Shown here one piece after another: positions 55,096 through 64,000 of a DNA stretch of 64,000 bases (positions are counted from its first letter, which is position 1; every line of letters starts with the position of its first letter). Origin of the DNA: Amantichitinum ursilacus (GTDB lineage Bacteria > Pseudomonadota > Gammaproteobacteria > Burkholderiales > Chitinibacteraceae); assembly GCF_001294205.1 (NCBI RefSeq), contig NZ_LAQT01000001.1, positions 186,001-250,000 on the forward strand. The letters run 5' to 3'. The position numbers and the translations under genes were made by a program. The notes beneath the pieces are model-generated. The model worked only from the letters and a program-made list of their open reading frames with translations, did no database searches and had not been told where the DNA came from.

Positions 55096-55827
55096 CTAGC
55101 GCGGCGGTGTGGCGGTCGGCAAATGTGCGATGAAATATTCAGGCCGCATGGTGCGGGTGACTTCAAGAATCGGCAGCACGTGATCCAGATGGACACGCAT
55201 GGCGGCGGTGGCGGCGTTGCTGTCGTTATTGGCGATGGCGGCGACGACTGCTTCGTGCTCGTCGACCACGCCTTCCATCCGGCCCGGCATCGGCAGAGTA
55301 AGGCGGCGATAGCGGTCGATCTGGGTTTTGGCCTGCAGCACCATCGGCCACACGCCCGGGTGGCCCGAGATTTCGGCCAACGCGGCATGAAACGCCTCGT
55401 CGCCCTGGTGAAAACCACGCGTGTCGCCCTGCTGCGCGCAGTACCGCTGCGCTTTAAGAATATCTTGCAGGCGCAGGATGGCTGGCGCATCGGCACGCTC
55501 GGCCGCTTTGGCGGCAATCGCCAGTTCCAGCGCGGTGCGCACCAGCATGGCTTCTTCCAGCGTATCCAGCGGAATGCGCGCTACAAACGTGCCCACGCGC
55601 GGCATGATTTCGATCAGGCCTTCATCCGCCAGCCGCTGCACCGCTTCATGCACCGGCGTACGGCTGGTGCCATGCGTCTGCGCGATGTCTTTTTCATTGA
55701 TGCGGGTGCCGGGCAGCAGTGCCATATCAATGATCTGCTGGCGTAAATCCTGATAAACCCGTCGTGCGGCGCTGGGTTGCAGCGCTTGTTTGTCGACGGC
55801 CACGGCCGGCTGGCTTTGCGCCTTCAT
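55096..55827 (-). CDS. GntR-family regulator, FadR/FCD subgroup (hexuronate regulon)
   Basis: A 243-residue regulator. The winged helix-turn-helix covers about 20-85 (INEKDIAQTHGTSRTPVHEA, LADEGLIEIMPRVGTFV). The all-helical FCD ligand domain covers about 95-225 and keeps acidic/His residues (DEAFHAAL, DEHEAVV, HLDHVL) that bind metal and a carboxylate ligand. ExuR, UxuR and KdgR-like repressors belong here. Placed between exuT and kdgK, it probably binds the TGATATATCA sites before uxaC and the porin and is released by a hexuronate or a pathway intermediate. The ribosome site is weak. Confidence 0.88.
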   Translation of the reverse strand: MKAQSQPAVAVDKQALQPSAARRVYQDLRQQIIDMALLPGTRINEKDIAQTHGTSRTPVHEAVQRLADEGLIEIMPRVGTFVARIPLDTLEEAMLVRTALELAIAAKAAERADAPAILRLQDILKAQRYCAQQGDTRGFHQGDEAFHAALAEISGHPGVWPMVLQAKTQIDRYRRLTLPMPGRMEGVVDEHEAVVAAIANNDSNAATAAMRVHLDHVLPILEVTRTMRPEYFIAHLPTATPPR

Positions 55828-55984
55828 AGGACTGGTCCGGTTGAGTGTTTGGGCGGGGGGCAATGCCGCGCGGCCCGATGTTGCGCTGAGCGCCGGGCGC
55901 AGCGCGCGCCCGGTGGCGATTTTACGGCAATTGCCCCGAGGCGTAATCGTGCGCTGCGCCGCGCGGCCTTTCCGCAAATCCGCG

Positions 55985-56926
55985 CTAGAGCTGGATGGCG
56001 GGCATTGCGGTGGGCGCGATAATTGCGCCGCGATGGCGGATAACGGTGCCCGCCACGGTGTTGCCGATTTCGGCGGCGCTGATGACGTCATGGTCACACA
56101 GCCGTGCCGCCAGATAACCCGCAGCAAACGAATCACCGGCCGCAGTGGTATCCACCACTTGCGCCACAGGCGCGGGCGGGATCGAGACCGGCGGTTGGCC
56201 GACCAGCCGCACCAGCGTGTCGGCGCCGCCTTGTTTAACCACCACTTCGGGCGTGGGCAATGTCCAGACTTGCGCCAATGCATCGGCAACGCTGATCGGC
56301 GCTTCCTGCATGGCGATATGATCATCGAGCGTAATCAGGGCGATATCGGATTGCGCAAAAGCGCGCGCATACCAGCGACGAGCCTCGGCGCTATCGGGCC
56401 ACAGCCGTGCACGGTAATTGTTGTCGAACACCACTTTGCCGCCGTGCTGACGCACGCTGTGAGCAGCGGCCAGCAAGCGTTCGCGCCCCGCTTGCGGCAG
56501 GATGGCCAGACTGATGCCGCTGAAATACAGCACATCCAGCGTGGCCAGCTCAAGCTCAAGCGCGCTGATTTCCGTCTCGAAATAGGCGCGGGCGGCACTG
56601 CTGTCGCGCCAGTAGCTGAAGGTGCGTTCGCCGGCCGCATCCACCTGGATCATGTACAGGCCCGGCACGCGGCCCGGCAGGCGCGATACCAGATGGGTGT
56701 CGATATTTTCGGCTTGCCACGCGTCAAGCATGGCCTGGCTATGGCGGTCGTCGCCCAACGCGGTGACGTAGCTGACCTCGGCCGGGCGGCCCGCCAGCAT
56801 GCGCGCGAGGTAAATGGCTGTGTTAAGCGTGTCGCCGCCAAAACTGCGGCGTAATTGGCCGCCCACTTGTTCCTGCAGTTCGATCATGCATTCGCCAAAC
56901 AAGGCAATGCGCTGGATGGATTTCAT
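55985..56926 (-). CDS. kdgK: 2-keto-3-deoxygluconate kinase
   Basis: A 313-residue PfkB-family sugar kinase that phosphorylates KDG to KDPG. The N-terminal FGECMIEL and SFGGDTLNTAIYLARM match KdgK, and the ATP-side signature VVDTTAAGDSFAAGYLA lies at about 262-278, with the catalytic Asp in AAGD. GAGGACG precedes the ATG at 56926. It completes the conversion of galacturonate to KDPG with UxaC, UxaB and UxaA; the aldolase that follows is not in the window. The GntR gene lies 157 bases downstream on the same strand. Confidence 0.93.
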   Translation of the reverse strand: MKSIQRIALFGECMIELQEQVGGQLRRSFGGDTLNTAIYLARMLAGRPAEVSYVTALGDDRHSQAMLDAWQAENIDTHLVSRLPGRVPGLYMIQVDAAGERTFSYWRDSSAARAYFETEISALELELATLDVLYFSGISLAILPQAGRERLLAAAHSVRQHGGKVVFDNNYRARLWPDSAEARRWYARAFAQSDIALITLDDHIAMQEAPISVADALAQVWTLPTPEVVVKQGGADTLVRLVGQPPVSIPPAPVAQVVDTTAAGDSFAAGYLAARLCDHDVISAAEIGNTVAGTVIRHRGAIIAPTAMPAIQL

Positions 56927-57104
56927 GGTTGAACGTCCTCGTAATCCCTGACAAGAAAAGAGCCGCGACAAGCGCTATCCACTCGGTGCGCGGCGGGCTA
57001 GCGCTATAGTGCGGCAAGCCGTAAAACCGGCGCTGATCCTGATCAAACTATGTAGATCTGGCGCGGGTTGGCGGTGGTTTGCCGAGCGCTTCGGTTAAAA
57101 AAAG

Positions 57105-57153
57105 ACCGGAATAGCGCGACGGCCTTTTTGAGGAGGCAGGGCGATATTCCGGT
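57105..57153. other. Inverted repeat after the porin gene, possible weak terminator
   Basis: ACCGGAATA and TATTCCGGT form a perfect 9-base inverted repeat separated by 31 bases, about 30 bases beyond the porin stop codon (minus strand). A nested AAAAAG/CTTTTT pair is also present. A transcript end here is plausible, but the long loop makes it uncertain. Confidence 0.3.
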
Positions 57154-57182
57154 TTCGGAAAACAGCGGTAACGCGTTACGGC

Positions 57183-58439
57183 TTAGAAGCGTGCGATCAA
57201 ACCCACACCGAGGGCGCGGGGGCTATCACCGGGCGCCAGATAGGCCGAAGAGGTGCCGGCGTTGTTGCTATAAATGGGCGCCTGGCCCAGATCGACGCTT
57301 TGCAGCGCCTCGTTCCTGATTTCGGTGTAATACACATAAGTGGCGATATAACGATTGAAATTGTATTGCGCGCCAATCGCAAATTGTCTGGCGCCGTAAT
57401 CATCGCTGCTGCCGGTCAGCGCATTGCTTAATCCACCCAATCTGGCATAGGCCACTTTGACGGAAACGTCATCCCGCAAATCCTGCGCGGCAGAAATCAT
57501 CCAGCCATCTTGTTTCATGCTGCCTTCGGCATTGTGGCTGTTATAGCCGTAACTGCCGCGCTCCACGCCCACGCCTAAATAGGTTTTAGTGGGAAAAGTA
57601 TAAGATGCCACGGCTTTATAGAAGGATGTATTGACGTTATTGACTGCGCCGGTGCTAAAGCCAGTGCCTTTGGCGATATTGTCGACCAGTACCCCGGTAT
57701 TGGCCTGGCGGTCATAACCCAGGCCCAGCTGGAATCCGCTATAGCTATATTTGGCGGCCAATGAATAACGTTCGCGATTGCTGCCGCTGCTTTGCGCTTC
57801 GTCAAAGCCATACGAACCTGCCAGTTGCAAGCCTTTAAAATCGGGCGAGAAATAATGCACCGAGTTTTTCATGCGCGATTCACCGCGGCTGAAAATACTG
57901 TTGGCATTGCCGGTCATTTGCGCCGTGGTGTTATTGAAGACATCAAGGCCATTGACGGTCAGGCCCAGATTGCCGCCCAGCAAGCCGCCCGAGCCCACCA
58001 GGCTGCGATAGGCCGAGTCGTTATTGCCTGCAATCAGGCGACCAAAACGAGTGTCGTCGATACCGACAAACGAGTTGCGCGATTCCAGTGTGGCCGAGCT
58101 GCCCTGATCATTGACGCCGCCATTTTCAAAGTTATTAAGACCGCCTTCGAGCTGCCACACGGCTTTGGTGGTGGCATTAACCGGAATGGCGCCGGAGAAA
58201 CCCAAGCGCGAATTACCGTCGGAAACGCGGCCGCGCGAGTCGTACGGTGTGGCGCCGCCGTCGGCTTTTACCGATTCGATCTGGGCATTTAAAAAGCCAT
58301 ATACTTTGGTTTCGATTTTGAGATCGCCAATGGTGGCAGTGCCCAGATCCGCTGCGGCGGCCAGGCCGGAAATGCCGGCAAACACACTGGCGCCGATGAT
58401 CAGCATTGTTTTTAGATTGCAGCAGTCGACCTTCTTCAT
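57183..58439 (-). CDS. Outer-membrane general porin (OmpC/PorB type)
   Basis: A 418-residue trimeric-porin homologue of the Gram-negative (betaproteobacterial) porin family. A signal peptide covers about 1-30 (ending AAA). The first strand KVYGFLNAQIES, the eyelet segment FVGIDDTRFGRLIAGNNDSA, and the last strand ending in the C-terminal Phe (GVGLIARF) needed for Bam insertion are all present. GGGGAG precedes the ATG. Base composition is lower in G+C than most neighbours. A paired TGATATATCA-type operator lies 209 bases upstream, so it is probably induced with the galacturonate genes and lets the sugar acid or its oligomers into the periplasm. Confidence 0.9.
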   Translation of the reverse strand: MKKVDCCNLKTMLIIGASVFAGISGLAAAADLGTATIGDLKIETKVYGFLNAQIESVKADGGATPYDSRGRVSDGNSRLGFSGAIPVNATTKAVWQLEGGLNNFENGGVNDQGSSATLESRNSFVGIDDTRFGRLIAGNNDSAYRSLVGSGGLLGGNLGLTVNGLDVFNNTTAQMTGNANSIFSRGESRMKNSVHYFSPDFKGLQLAGSYGFDEAQSSGSNRERYSLAAKYSYSGFQLGLGYDRQANTGVLVDNIAKGTGFSTGAVNNVNTSFYKAVASYTFPTKTYLGVGVERGSYGYNSHNAEGSMKQDGWMISAAQDLRDDVSVKVAYARLGGLSNALTGSSDDYGARQFAIGAQYNFNRYIATYVYYTEIRNEALQSVDLGQAPIYSNNAGTSSAYLAPGDSPRALGVGLIARF

Positions 58440-59001
58440 TGTTCTGACTCCCCGATTAATGAATTAATGCTTTTTATTAATGAATGACAAATGCAGAAAT
58501 TCTGGGCGAATTAATCCCCGCCGCTGCCTACAGCGGGAAAGGCGCGGAATATTAGCGCACGATATTTACCGAATGCCCGAAATCGGGCTATCGATGCCTG
58601 ATGGTGTTTTTATCCATATCCGCCCTTGATTTTTTATGCATTATTTGTGATATATCAGAATAACGGCGCTAATATATCAGCGAGTGTGCGCGGCAATAAC
58701 TGATCTAGCGCAAACAATAATCGGATAAAGACGATAAATGCGCAGAAAGCTGCCGACGCAACATTGGCGCGGCCTGGCGGCTAATTGAGGGTGGAATTGG
58801 TTTTAAATTGAAGGTTACGCTGGCGTAATTTAACTTCGCCATTTTGGTGTGGCCATGCCGATAAAACTACAGCGAATACGTAAAAAAAAGCAGGCCTATG
58901 CAAGAGGGCGCGCCACCTTGCGCCAGCTTTAAACACAAAAGCAAATGTAGCGGAAAGCATCTGTTCGACGTTGGCGATGCATGCCCGAAGCACGCGGCCA
59001 T
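58440..59001. other. 562-base intergenic region, no gene recognised
   Basis: It holds the upstream region of the porin gene, including the operator pair at 58648-58679 and A/T-rich stretches at 58445-58490 and 58625-58660. A 70-codon frame at 58781-58993 on the minus strand has no ribosome site and is not accepted. The rest shows nothing I can support. Confidence 0.5.
58648..58679. promoter_or_regulatory. Paired operator upstream of the porin gene
   Basis: TGATATATCA at 58648 and TAATATATCA (one mismatch) at 58670, with centres 22 bases apart, exactly as upstream of uxaC. This identifies the porin as a probable member of the hexuronate regulon. Confidence 0.65.
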
Positions 59002-59625
59002 TTATTTTTCGCGCCAGCCCTTCAACAGCACCAGCAAGGCGCCCGAGCCGCCATCCACGGCACGCGCCTGGCTAAACGCCAGTACCTCGTTGCGCTGCAC
59101 CAGCCAGTTTTTCAGCTTCAGTTTCAGTACCGGCTCTCGGTTTTTCGAGCCCAACCCCTTGCCATGAATAATGCGCACGCAGCGTTTGTTGTTTTGCCGT
59201 GCCTGCAGCAAGAATCCGGCCACGGCAGTGCGCGCTTCGTCGGTGTTAAGGCCGTGCAGATCCAGTTCGCCCTGGATTACCCATTCGCCGCGGCGCAGCT
59301 TGCGTAGTGTGTCCAGCTTTTGCCCGGCGCGCAGGTAGAGCAATTCTTCGCCGGATTCCAGCTCATCCCACGGCCAGAAATCGGTCATGGCATCGGGCAT
59401 GACAGCGGCTTCGTCTTTCATACGCTGGCGCGGCCACGGGCTGGGCCATTCTGGGGGATGTTGGTAGTCCGGTTTGCGATACAGCGGCGTCACGTCGCGC
59501 ACTTCGGCCATAAACAATTCGTGATCAGTGGGCGCTGGCGGCGGCGCGGGCGCGGGCTTGGGGGCCGCGGCTTGCGTCTGCAGGCGCTTTTTGATCTGTT
59601 TGAGATTGTTTTTGAGGTCGGACAT
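59002..59625 (-). CDS. Smr-domain (MutS2 C-terminal type) protein
   Basis: A 207-residue protein with a basic N-terminal helix, a Pro/Ala linker (about 22-35) and a C-terminal Smr domain carrying ELDLHGLNTDEAR (LDxH) at about 118-130 and RIIHGKGLGS (HGxG). Stand-alone Smr proteins are nucleases, acting on DNA or on mRNA in stalled ribosomes. The start MSDLKNNLKQIKK is chosen by family fit; the ribosome site is weak. A terminator-flanked gap separates it from trxB. Confidence 0.88.
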   Translation of the reverse strand: MSDLKNNLKQIKKRLQTQAAAPKPAPAPPPAPTDHELFMAEVRDVTPLYRKPDYQHPPEWPSPWPRQRMKDEAAVMPDAMTDFWPWDELESGEELLYLRAGQKLDTLRKLRRGEWVIQGELDLHGLNTDEARTAVAGFLLQARQNNKRCVRIIHGKGLGSKNREPVLKLKLKNWLVQRNEVLAFSQARAVDGGSGALLVLLKGWREK

Positions 59626-59715
59626 TACGGCGGGACGAAAGTGACGCGGGGCGGGCGGCCGCAATGGGCAAAACATAACATGCCAATGGCACAAACGGCA
59701 GGGGCGCACAGACAC

Positions 59716-59741
59716 AAAAGGCGACCCGAAGGCCGCCTTTT
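59716..59741. terminator. Terminator between trxB and the Smr gene
   Basis: AAAAGGCG-A-CC / GG-C-CGCCTTTT form a stem with one internal mismatch and loop CGAA. A4 at the left edge provides the T-run for trxB transcribed on the minus strand. Confidence 0.75.
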
Positions 59742-59771
59742 ACGTCGGGTGTGACTGGCTAAGCGCGTGGC

Positions 59772-60764
<993 letters not shown>

Positions 60765-61020
60765 CTAAGTCATACGATCACGCCGATCTAATCGAAAATG
60801 GCTATGGCCGCGATTACACAGTGCGTAATGCCTGTGCGCCAATTTTAATAGCGCCCCTGTTAGCCGAGTTATGGGCGTAAAGCCGTGTTGCAAGGGCGTT
60901 GCGCGTCACTGTGCGGGCAGATACATGCTGATACCAACTGCCATTCAGCCTGATGACAGTTTATAGTGCGGCTTGGCGCTAACCCAAGCCGCCGCCATCC
61001 CGCACATCAAAATCCAGACC

Positions 61021-61725
61021 ATGCGCCTTGCCCAACTATTTGCCCCGATCACCACGCCGCTGGCTGGCTTGCGCCATCAGCCGGTGCGGCGCGTCTTGCT
61101 GCGGCAAATCTACTTTACCGGCAACGAGGCGGTGTTTCTGGTGCTGGCGATTGGCTTTGCGCTGGGCGCGATCGTGATTTCGCTATTACATGGTCAGTAT
61201 GGCCAGAGCCGCGATGCATCGTTGCGCTTGCTGGCGTCGCTGAGCTTTAAAGAAATCAGCCCCTTGCTGGCGGCGATCATCCTGGTGGCGCGCTCGTCCT
61301 CCGCGGTGGCCAGCGAACTGGCCACCATGCAGGTGCATGGCGAAATCCGCAGCCTGTTTCGCATGGGTATTCCACCGGGCACTTATCTGATCATGCCGCG
61401 CGTGCTGGGTATGACCATCGCCTGCGTCGGGCTTACTTTATATATCGCGTTGATGTCGCAAGCGGGCGGCACGCTGTTTTCGGCCGGCACCGATGTCACG
61501 TATGAAATCCTGGCCATCGACCGCATCATGCGCATCGATTTGATGCTGACCTGCCTCGGCAAGGCGTTTGTGTTTGGTCTGGGTTGCTCGCTGACCGCGT
61601 GTTATGTGGGGCTGCGCGTGGGGCCGTATGTGACGGATATCCCCAAGGCGTCTTCGCGCGCCGTGATGCGCGGCTTGTTTGTGATTTTTTTGATCGAAAC
61701 GGCGTGGACGCTATGTACGATCTGA
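61021..61725 (+). CDS. MlaE-family lipid ABC transporter permease
   Basis: A 234-residue integral membrane protein of the MlaE/YrbE family, the inner-membrane core of phospholipid transport between the membranes. The conserved block SSSAVASELATMQVHGEIRS with PRVLGM after it is the family signature (elsewhere R.GAAIAAELGTM). About five hydrophobic segments are visible. The ATG at 61021 is chosen; a TTG at 60973 would add 16 residues. The stop lies 13 bases inside the next gene. The four genes from here to the window end form one operon. Confidence 0.87.
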   Translation: MRLAQLFAPITTPLAGLRHQPVRRVLLRQIYFTGNEAVFLVLAIGFALGAIVISLLHGQYGQSRDASLRLLASLSFKEISPLLAAIILVARSSSAVASELATMQVHGEIRSLFRMGIPPGTYLIMPRVLGMTIACVGLTLYIALMSQAGGTLFSAGTDVTYEILAIDRIMRIDLMLTCLGKAFVFGLGCSLTACYVGLRVGPYVTDIPKASSRAVMRGLFVIFLIETAWTLCTI

Positions 61726-62273
61726 CGCTTGCGCCTACCGGCCCGATCCGGCTGGAACCCGGGCAGCGCTATTGGTGCGCCGCTCCGACGCGCGCCGAGG
61801 CCGAAACACTGCTGGATCTGGCGGCGGGGCTGGTGCAACTCAATTATCCGGGCCGGGTGGCGGTGCTGGAATCGAATGGTGGTTTGCTCAGCAACCTGCG
61901 TGTTTGGGAAAACCTGATCCTGCCCGCGTGGTATCAAAAGATAGCGCCGTTGCCCGAACTGGAAGCGCGCTTTGTTACTGCATTACAGCGCCTGGGAATC
62001 GGCGATACCGAAGTCGAGCGCATCGCCACTGCATTGCCCGTTACCTTGGAGCGCGACCGCAAACGCATGCTGTTGCTGGTGCGCGCGGCCATCTTGCGGC
62101 CCGGGCTGATGCTGCTGGACCAGGATATGTGGGGCCATTGCGCGCGCTCTGCCTTATTGCGACCGGTGCTGGATGAACTCAGCGCCAACGCCGCCGTGCT
62201 GGTGATCGGCCAGGGCGCGCCCGAGCAGGCATGGGGCCTGCATGATCTGACCCTGACCCCCGAAACAACATGA
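61713..62273 (+). CDS. Degenerate MlaF-like ABC ATPase subunit
   Basis: A 186-residue protein that aligns by position with MlaF-type ATPases, since it lies between permease and MCE genes, but lacks the catalytic motifs. Where the Walker A P-loop should be it reads APTRAEAETLLDLAAGL: no GKS/T. The Q-loop region is VLESNGGLLSNLRVWENL. The signature LSGGQ is replaced by LPVTLERDRKR. Walker B is LMLLDQDMWG, with Gln for the catalytic Glu, and the H-loop His is Gln (VLVIGQGAP). It is shorter than usual (about 250-270). It cannot be expected to hydrolyse ATP. It overlaps the permease gene by 13 bases, so it is still translated. Confidence 0.7.
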   Translation: MYDLTLAPTGPIRLEPGQRYWCAAPTRAEAETLLDLAAGLVQLNYPGRVAVLESNGGLLSNLRVWENLILPAWYQKIAPLPELEARFVTALQRLGIGDTEVERIATALPVTLERDRKRMLLLVRAAILRPGLMLLDQDMWGHCARSALLRPVLDELSANAAVLVIGQGAPEQAWGLHDLTLTPETT

Positions 62274-62286
62274 ACAAGAATCGACA

Positions 62287-63261
62287 ATGGCCTTGAAATA
62301 TCTGCGGGACACCGATGCCCGTTTTCAGTGGTTGGGCTGGCGCGTGGCGATGTTTATCGCAATCGGGCTGGTGTGCTTTGGCCTGTTGCTGAGCCTGTTG
62401 GCGCTGAAGCAGGGCTATTTTGTCAGTCGCACCCGCTTGTCGTTTGTGGCCGAAAGCGGCAACGGCATGAACAACGGCATGCAGGTGCGCTTGTCCGGTT
62501 TCAAGATTGGCGTGGTGGATCAGGTGACGTTGAATGACCAGGCCAAAGTGGATGTGGAAATGCTGATCGACGACAAGTATCTGAAGTGGGTCAAGCCCGA
62601 TTCGGTGGCATTGCTGCAGCAGGATGGCTTGCTGGGCGATCATTACATTGAAGTGGCGGGCGGCACGCCCGGCGCCGCGCCGATCAAGGAAGGCGGCAAG
62701 CTGGTGTTTGCGCCCGCGATGGGCTTGCCGGAGATTGCGGCGGATTTGCGTCAGCGCACCATCCCGATTATCGATTCGGTGCATGAGACGCTGGATTATG
62801 TGAATGACCCGAAAGGCGATATCCGCGGCACGCTGGCCAATGTGCAGGCGTTTTCGGCCGAACTGCGTGAGACCCGCAAAACGCTGGATCAGGTACTGGT
62901 TAATCTGGAGCACGTCAGCAAAAACGAACTGCCCGCCACCCTGGTGGCCAGCACCGATGCCGCGCGCCAGGCGCAATCGGTACTGAACAAAGCCGATCAG
63001 GTGGCGTCCGAAGTGGCGGCGCATGCGCCTGAAATCGTCGCCCATGCCAATACGGCCGCCAGTGAAGTGGCGCATATCACCACCACCACGCGCGAAGCCG
63101 TCGACCAGGCCGCGCCGCGCTTGCCGGGCCTGGTGCGTAACGCCGATGCGCTGGTGCAAACCGGTACCGAACTGGCCAATGGCGCCAGCCGTAGCTGGCC
63201 GTTTAACAAGTGGATGAGCGCGCCCGACGCGTCCGCGCCGATGCCCGATAGCCGCCAATGA
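62287..63261 (+). CDS. MCE/MlaD-family lipid-binding protein
   Basis: A 324-residue protein with one N-terminal helix (about 20-40) and a periplasmic MCE domain (about 45-125, with GMNNGMQVRLSGFKIGVVDQ and LLGDHYIEV) that forms hexameric rings carrying lipid. A long helical C-terminal region (about 160-300) is rich in Ala, Thr and Val, as in MCE proteins that make tunnels across the periplasm. The ribosome site is weak; translation may depend on the previous gene, 13 bases away. Confidence 0.9.
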   Translation: MALKYLRDTDARFQWLGWRVAMFIAIGLVCFGLLLSLLALKQGYFVSRTRLSFVAESGNGMNNGMQVRLSGFKIGVVDQVTLNDQAKVDVEMLIDDKYLKWVKPDSVALLQQDGLLGDHYIEVAGGTPGAAPIKEGGKLVFAPAMGLPEIAADLRQRTIPIIDSVHETLDYVNDPKGDIRGTLANVQAFSAELRETRKTLDQVLVNLEHVSKNELPATLVASTDAARQAQSVLNKADQVASEVAAHAPEIVAHANTAASEVAHITTTTREAVDQAAPRLPGLVRNADALVQTGTELANGASRSWPFNKWMSAPDASAPMPDSRQ

Positions 63262-64000
63262 AGCGCCTCGTTCCCGTTCTTCTATTAATACTGACCGCCT
63301 GCGCCAGTCAGCCCGCGCCGGTGCAACCTGCTGCGGTTAAACAATACAACGCACATGCGGTGGCGGCGCAACGCGCGGCCATGACAGGCGCGTGGGCTGA
63401 TGCCGCCGCGCAATGGCAAGAGGCGCTGTTGCTGAGCGCCGCTGTGGATGATTGGGCCGGGCAGGGTGAAGCAAGGCTGGGATTGGCCAACGCCCAGGTT
63501 GAACTGACGCAACGGGATGCCGCACGCCAGACCATCGCGCCGATGCCGGGGCAAATGCTGTTCCCGCGTTTGCAACGCAGCCGCGCCCATTACCAGTTGG
63601 CCTTGCTGGGCCTGCCAGATACGCACGCCGCAGCGGACCACGTGCAGCAGGCGCGCGCGCTTTGCGATGCGCCGTGCGGATTGACGCCGTGGTTCGATAA
63701 TCTGGATGCGCGCATTGCACTGGCCGAGCAAGACGGACCGCGCGCGGCAGCGTTGGCCTCCGCTGTGACCGCGCAAGCGGACGCGCCTGCATCCGAGCGC
63801 GCGCATGGCTGGCGGCTGCTGGCGGAGGCGCAATTGCAACAAGATCAGGGCGAAGCCGCTTGGGCATCGCTGCAATCGGCGCTGACGCTGGACCGGCAAC
63901 TGGCTGTGCCGGCGTGGCTGGCTGATGACTTTGCCCTGCAGGTGCGTATCGGCCAGCAGCTCAAGCGTGCCGATGTGCGGGTGGATGGCCAGGCACGGCT
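63258..64000 (+). CDS. Lipoprotein with TPR-like repeats, runs off the window
   Basis: An open frame of at least 247 codons with no stop before the end of the window. It starts with MKRLVPVLLLILTAC, giving lipobox LTAC and lipidated Cys15. The rest is helical and Ala/Gln-rich, with segments such as GAWADAAAQWQEALLLSAAV that look like TPR units. The ATG overlaps the MCE stop (ATGA). An outer-membrane lipoprotein closing an MCE operon is a usual arrangement (PqiC-like role), but this one is not the standard PqiC fold, so its part in lipid transport is inference. Confidence 0.75.
   Translation, partial: MKRLVPVLLLILTACASQPAPVQPAAVKQYNAHAVAAQRAAMTGAWADAAAQWQEALLLSAAVDDWAGQGEARLGLANAQVELTQRDAARQTIAPMPGQMLFPRLQRSRAHYQLALLGLPDTHAAADHVQQARALCDAPCGLTPWFDNLDARIALAEQDGPRAAALASAVTAQADAPASERAHGWRLLAEAQLQQDQGEAAWASLQSALTLDRQLAVPAWLADDFALQVRIGQQLKRADVRVDGQAR

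Noticed and set aside
58781-58993. 70-codon minus-strand frame downstream of the porin regulatory region
   Set aside because: No ribosome site and no recognisable feature.

Overview
The window is about 60% G+C. It reads as the chromosome of a free-living, motile, polymer-degrading betaproteobacterium, probably order Neisseriales near the chitinolytic Chitinibacter/Silvimonas group. That placement is inferred from gene content: a secreted GH18 chitinase, PEP-CTERM surface proteins, galacturonate catabolism, many chemosensory and c-di-GMP genes, and the tsaB-rimI-udg cluster. No rRNA or other decisive marker is present. Genes are dense, with many 4-base ATGA/GTGA overlaps, and many converging pairs share a bidirectional terminator.

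Layout. 1-8.4 kb: quinone oxidoreductase, secreted chitinase, a TP-linker lipoprotein, a PEP-CTERM protein, an SPFH/prohibitin protein, a DUF1275 membrane protein, tRNA-Thr(TGT) and two tiny exported proteins. 8.5-13 kb: an OmpR/QseC-type two-component pair followed by the most unusual gene of the window, a chemoreceptor signalling domain fused at its C-terminus to a full-length GtsA-like sugar-binding domain. 13-19 kb: tsaB-rimI-udg, a Tat-exported phospholipase C, and a secreted pyroglutamyl-peptidase-like protein whose catalytic Cys position is Ser. 19-30 kb: clpB with a clear sigma-32 promoter, a diguanylate cyclase, cysG, a c-type cytochrome, a GST, a GDPD lipoprotein with a PhoB-like box, and two overlapping PEP-CTERM genes. 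30-33 kb: VOC protein, YfcE-type phosphoesterase, GAF/PAS/GGDEF protein, then a cluster of composite palindromic repeats.

33-45 kb: an alternative-function (Wsp-like) chemosensory cluster: receiver, CheW, CheR-TPR, CheW, CHASE3 chemoreceptor, CheA-REC, CheB, REC-histidine kinase and a DivK-like receiver, with a divergent CheC-receiver pair. It has no diguanylate-cyclase output; the signal seems to pass into a second kinase. 45-48.5 kb: oxidoreductase with divergent LysR regulator, and a single-Cache chemoreceptor.

48.9-58.7 kb: a D-galacturonate regulon: uxaC-uxaA-uxaB-exuT, then on the other strand a FadR-type GntR regulator, kdgK and an outer-membrane porin. Together these take galacturonate across both membranes and convert it to KDPG; the aldolase is not in the window. 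Paired TGATATATCA-type sites, 22 bp apart, lie upstream of both uxaC and the porin and are the likely operators. 59-64 kb: an Smr-domain protein, trxB, and a lipid-transport (MCE/Mla-type) operon whose ATPase-like subunit has lost every ATP-binding motif; its last gene, a lipoprotein, runs off the window.

A family of composite palindromes built on CATAGGGTGGG...CCCACC occurs at four intergenic places (13.0, 15.4, 27.7 and 32.7-33.2 kb). No transposase, phage gene, CRISPR array or replication origin was seen.
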